This document shows positions 61,901 to 64,000 of a stretch of DNA of 64,000 nucleotides, one piece after another. The position numbers and the translations under genes were made by a program. The first letter of the stretch is position 1, and every line of letters begins with the position of its first letter. The stretch comes from Desulfobulbaceae bacterium (lineage in GTDB: Bacteria > Desulfobacterota > Desulfobulbia > Desulfobulbales > SURF-16). Below the pieces are notes generated by a model. The model worked only from the letters and a program-made list of their open reading frames with translations, was not told the origin of the DNA and did not search any database. The stretch is taken from the NCBI GenBank assembly GCA_020444175.1, contig JAHLLM010000003.1, positions 138,087 through 202,086 of the forward strand. Reading direction: 5' to 3'.

Positions 61901-64000
61901 TGTAAAACTCTCGGCTGCACTCATATTTGATGCTGTGGGCGCATCATCAATGGCCTGCACATCCACCGAACTGGTCAGGGCCAGGCTGTTATCCGTCCCG
62001 TCATTAACTATAAATGAAACAGTACGAGTGCCGCTGGTCGGATTTGCAGGAGGAGCAACTGTATTATCAAAGGTAATTGTCCGCAAAGCAGCCTGATAGG
62101 CGGCAATGGTATCCGTTCCAGTAAGAGACAAGACGCCTGTTGCGGCAGTCCAGGTTCCCGTAATATTGGCCGTATTGCTAAAGGCAAGAACATCCTCACC
62201 ATTCACATAGCCGGTTCCTATGGTGATAGTTGCACCTGCCAATGTAGTGTTGTCGTTATCGGCAAGGGTGATTGTCGAATCAACGACCATGGCACTGTCA
62301 CCTTCAGTAAAGGTAACGGAAGTGCCGCCACTTATGGTGGGCAGATTATTGACGCCGCTAATATTGACAGTGCTGGTACTCGGCACACTTGAATCCGTTC
62401 CGTCATTAACCTCAAAGGAAATAGTGCGACTGCTTGTAGCCGGGTTGACCGAGTTTGTATTTTCATAGGTAACGGTTCGTAAAGCAGCCTGATAAGCGGC
62501 CAGAGTATCCGTACCCGTCAAGGTCAGTGTTCCTGCCCCATCCCAACTGCCCGTGATATTCGCCGTATTGCTAAAGGCAAGAACATCCTCCAAAGGTTTA
62601 AAACCTGCTGTTATGCGGATTATGGCACCGTTAATTGTCGTTGAATCAACATCACCTATGACAATGGTTCCATCAATAACCGTAGCAGGATCGGCCTCCG
62701 TATAATTGAGTGTTGCACCGGCTGTCACGGTTGGGGGATCATTCAAAGAAGAAACAGTGATAGTGCTCGTCGCCGGCAGACTGTTATCAGCTCCATCATT
62801 CACCTGGAAAGAGATTGTCCTTGATCCGGCAAAAGGGTTTGCTGTTTCAGAGTTTTCATAAGTGACATTTCGCAGAGCATTCCTGTAAGCCACAACGGTA
62901 TCAACACCTGTCAGAGTAAGAACACCGGTGGCAGCATCCCACGTGCCGGTTATATTTGCTGTATTCGTAAAGGCCAGAACATCCTGGCCGTTAATATAAC
63001 CTGAACTGATCGTCACCGTGGCGCTGGAAAGCGTTATACTGTCCACATCCGCAATATCAATGGCTGCATCTATTGCTGTCGCTGCATCATCTTCCGTATA
63101 ACTCAGCATACCGCCGGCGCTTATTATCGGGGCATCATTGATGGTTGTCACGGCAACAACACTGTTTGCTGACGCACCCGTATAAGGGCCATCAATGTCA
63201 TTATCCGTAACCGTAATAGAAATTACCCGGTTGCCCGCAGTGGGATTATTTTTCAGATTAACGTAAGTAATGCTTCTCAAGGCTGCCTGGTAGGCAGCAA
63301 CACTTGCAGTCCCGGAAACGCTGGTCAGGGTCAACTCACCGGTTCCACCGTTCCAACTTCCGGCAATATCGGCAGTATCCGTAAAGCCCAATTGATCCTC
63401 TCCAACCACAAAACCGCTGCTGATAGAGATAACTGCGGATGTTATTTCGTCACTGTTATCCGAAACAAAAATTGTTGGATCAATGACGGATGCCGGATCC
63501 TTTTCCGTATAATTTAAAGTATTCCCCGCCGTCACAACCGGGGCATTGGCATTGATAACATTAACAGTAAAGACATAGGAGGCGATACTTTCCAGCCCGG
63601 TATTATCAAGGACCGTAAAATCAAATGTGGAAGCCCCGGTAAAATCGGCAACCGGAGTAAAGACAAAATTTCCCGCTACAATATCGGCCAGATTGACAAG
63701 GTCATTCGCAGCCACCGCGGAACTGTTTAGAATGAGTGTTCCCTCGCCCGCCGCTGGCAGAGAGGTGATACGTACCTGACCTAACGAATCTCCGGTATCA
63801 ACATCCGAGAAATTAAAATCCGTATCCAGGAATGTGTAGGTTATATTCTGGATAACATTGGCACTGCTTACCGCTGAGGTGGGAACATCGGGGGCAGGGG
63901 TAACATCCAGGGTAATGGTGCCTGTCTGCGCTACAGCTCCATCTTCCCCTCCATCAGCTATGTTGACGGTTATCGTGGTATCCAGATCATTATTAGTCGC
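58928..64000 (-). CDS. giant cadherin-like repeat surface protein (5' end outside window)
   Basis: The reading frame is open to the window edge; 1690 residues are seen. About ten 110-130-residue beta-sandwich repeats are present, with signatures YTEDDAATAID, DVDS, ANITGSWDAATGVLTLTG, YQAALRTVTYEN, RTISFQVNDG and SLND/AVND linkers, of the cadherin/Ig-like (VCBS-like) class. The DxD/NDG patterns suggest Ca2+ binding. The C-terminal ~250 residues are acidic and Pro/Ala-rich (DEHEGADEKLPDSEDGGDE in part) and lack RTX nonapeptides. Adhesin-like secretion to the surface is likely, by the genes downstream (TolC-like, HlyD-type, M50-HlyD). The stop codon has been changed by the MITE: CAG-TAA replaces an inferred CAT-TAG. 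Confidence 0.9.
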   Translation of the reverse strand, partial: ATNNDLDTTITVNIADGGEDGAVAQTGTITLDVTPAPDVPTSAVSSANVIQNITYTFLDTDFNFSDVDTGDSLGQVRITSLPAAGEGTLILNSSAVAANDLVNLADIVAGNFVFTPVADFTGASTFDFTVLDNTGLESIASYVFTVNVINANAPVVTAGNTLNYTEKDPASVIDPTIFVSDNSDEITSAVISISSGFVVGEDQLGFTDTADIAGSWNGGTGELTLTSVSGTASVAAYQAALRSITYVNLKNNPTAGNRVISITVTDNDIDGPYTGASANSVVAVTTINDAPIISAGGMLSYTEDDAATAIDAAIDIADVDSITLSSATVTISSGYINGQDVLAFTNTANITGTWDAATGVLTLTGVDTVVAYRNALRNVTYENSETANPFAGSRTISFQVNDGADNSLPATSTITVSSLNDPPTVTAGATLNYTEADPATVIDGTIVIGDVDSTTINGAIIRITAGFKPLEDVLAFSNTANITGSWDGAGTLTLTGTDTLAAYQAALRTVTYENTNSVNPATSSRTISFEVNDGTDSSVPSTSTVNISGVNNLPTISGGTSVTFTEGDSAMVVDSTITLADNDNTTLAGATITIGTGYVNGEDVLAFSNTANITGTWTAATGVLSLTGTDTIAAYQAALRTITFDNTVAPPANPTSGTRTVSFIVNDGTDNSLALTSSVDVQAIDDAPTASNMSAAESFTEGDGAFGLTGIVVSDIDSANVTATLTLSDPAAGSMSTGTSNAVTSTFVGGVWTASGALADVNVLLGSITFTPVADYDQNFTIDTAVSDGTTTITGSKVVTVTPQDDAPGLAVNAGLTANEGETVVLDNTMLQTTDVDTGANLTYTLDAVPIHGFLEFTDPNTLAVTTLNVGDTFTQAQIDAGNISYRHDGIDPPAPNDSFDFSVDDGVGGPPLDIVGKTFTINVTAVNDIPTSLDNAVTTNEDTAYTFVVADFNYSDAEGDAFAQIKISSLVSGGTLQLNGADVALGDVISEADIALGKLIYTPAADGNGAGYDSFNFQVHDGTDFSTDYTMTVDVTAVNDAPVLDTGASHSLTTIPENDTTNNGDSVASIIADGSITDVDTSAVKAIAVTGVDDTNGTWQYSTDGGSNWNDINDGSLAANHALLLDGSDSDQRIRFVPDADYYGSPTLTFQAWDKTSGTAGTYADASANGGITPFSQDSDTATIRVNDIPELSGGSSLTFTENGAAVRVAGLLTITDNDDSTLDGAVVAISSGYDRDHDILNYGLSGGVTGSWDAGTGVLTFSGTATKSTYQDILRSITFESLGDDVDGGSRTISFAVNDGLADSDAETSTVTVIPVNDAPEVTGGEEHVYENLPGDVPVAGNLTLSDPDLTSINSATVTISGGYVADQDELVFADTANITGSWDAETGVLTFSGEGSVTEYEEVLRRVSFNNSETFPEPGPRTITFVVNDGELDSAVISSTIDVIANMPVPSDQALQPVDVPPVPVIPPHEMPGAIIDGILSDAPFKREESVFDELEFGSDERLINLSGASSQFDKFYGGESPLSDLAGLSDKNIEAFNREVDRLLEELSDENLPLPPELLLDADIKEEVLSDEHEGADEKLPDSEDGGDEKRKAEEQQLDKEGVEPGEEAGEELLSDEPAAKAPAPAPPAAVAPGLAAQISAAAESFEKNRQELLADEGEKGGKQSQVDQKVISETFNEVFELLQCQ

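Noticed and set aside
58928-63715. A tandem DNA repeat array resembling CRISPR
   Set aside because: The periodicity is about 350-400 bp, in frame and diverged; it is protein-repeat coding sequence.

Overview
The window looks like a chromosomal segment of a Gram-negative, anaerobic member of the Desulfobacterota, most like the Desulfobulbales or a related sulfur-cycling lineage. The signs are multihaem c-type cytochromes, a long HdrA-type flavoprotein with an MvhD subunit and a split-Soret-type cytochrome, a hydrogenase-4-like membrane complex, sigma-54 control, and a probable selenocysteine protein. No dsr, apr or sat genes are present, so a sulfate-reducing lifestyle is inferred from context. 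There is no rRNA, prophage, CRISPR array or complete insertion sequence, but short palindromic and MITE-like elements are frequent between genes.

Layout. 0-7.4 kb: a tri-haem cytochrome, small secreted proteins, a RelE-like protein, a HesB/IscA-like protein and the minus-strand operon hdrA-mvhD-split-Soret cytochrome. 8-12.2 kb: a 1396-residue secreted octahaem cytochrome with a PKD-like end. 12.3-15 kb: a MglA GTPase / roadblock cluster. 15-24.4 kb: cardiolipin synthase, SixA, a DnaJ-like cochaperone, a universal stress protein, a PAS-LuxR regulator, an SLC13-type permease, a cupin and a GIY-YIG-like protein. 24.75 kb: tRNA-Arg(CCG). 25.5-27.6 kb: an 11-haem cytochrome / tandem rhodanese protein interrupted by an in-frame TGA with a SECIS-like hairpin, read here as selenocysteine. 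27.6-30.2 kb: a repeat-rich stretch and a TPR + FecR pair.

30.2-42.8 kb appears to be one stress-response module. It has two tandem copies of a cassette (universal-stress-like protein + small membrane protein), each with a sigma-54 promoter and identically spaced upstream palindromes. Next comes a Lon-type protease with a response-regulator receiver domain inserted just before its ATPase, an Xre-type regulator, an NhaD antiporter and an SLC13/RCK permease with its own sigma-54 promoter. Divergent from these is a histidine kinase / NtrC-type response-regulator pair whose receiver domain closely resembles the one inside Lon. The same 15-bp palindrome occurs at all three promoter regions, so the NtrC-type protein is the likely activator and the kinase may also signal to Lon.

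43-50.2 kb encodes a six-gene Hyf/Ehr-like complex (related to complex I) whose large subunit lacks the usual [NiFe] cysteine motifs. 50.7 kb holds a possible LCIB-type carbonic anhydrase. 52-64 kb is a minus-strand locus: a giant cadherin-like repeat protein (open at the window edge), then a TolC-like outer-membrane lipoprotein, an HlyD-type adaptor, a GAF-HlyD adaptor and an M50 metalloprotease-HlyD fusion. No ABC exporter ATPase is visible. An IS66-like MITE with an 8-bp target duplication sits across the stop codon of the giant protein.
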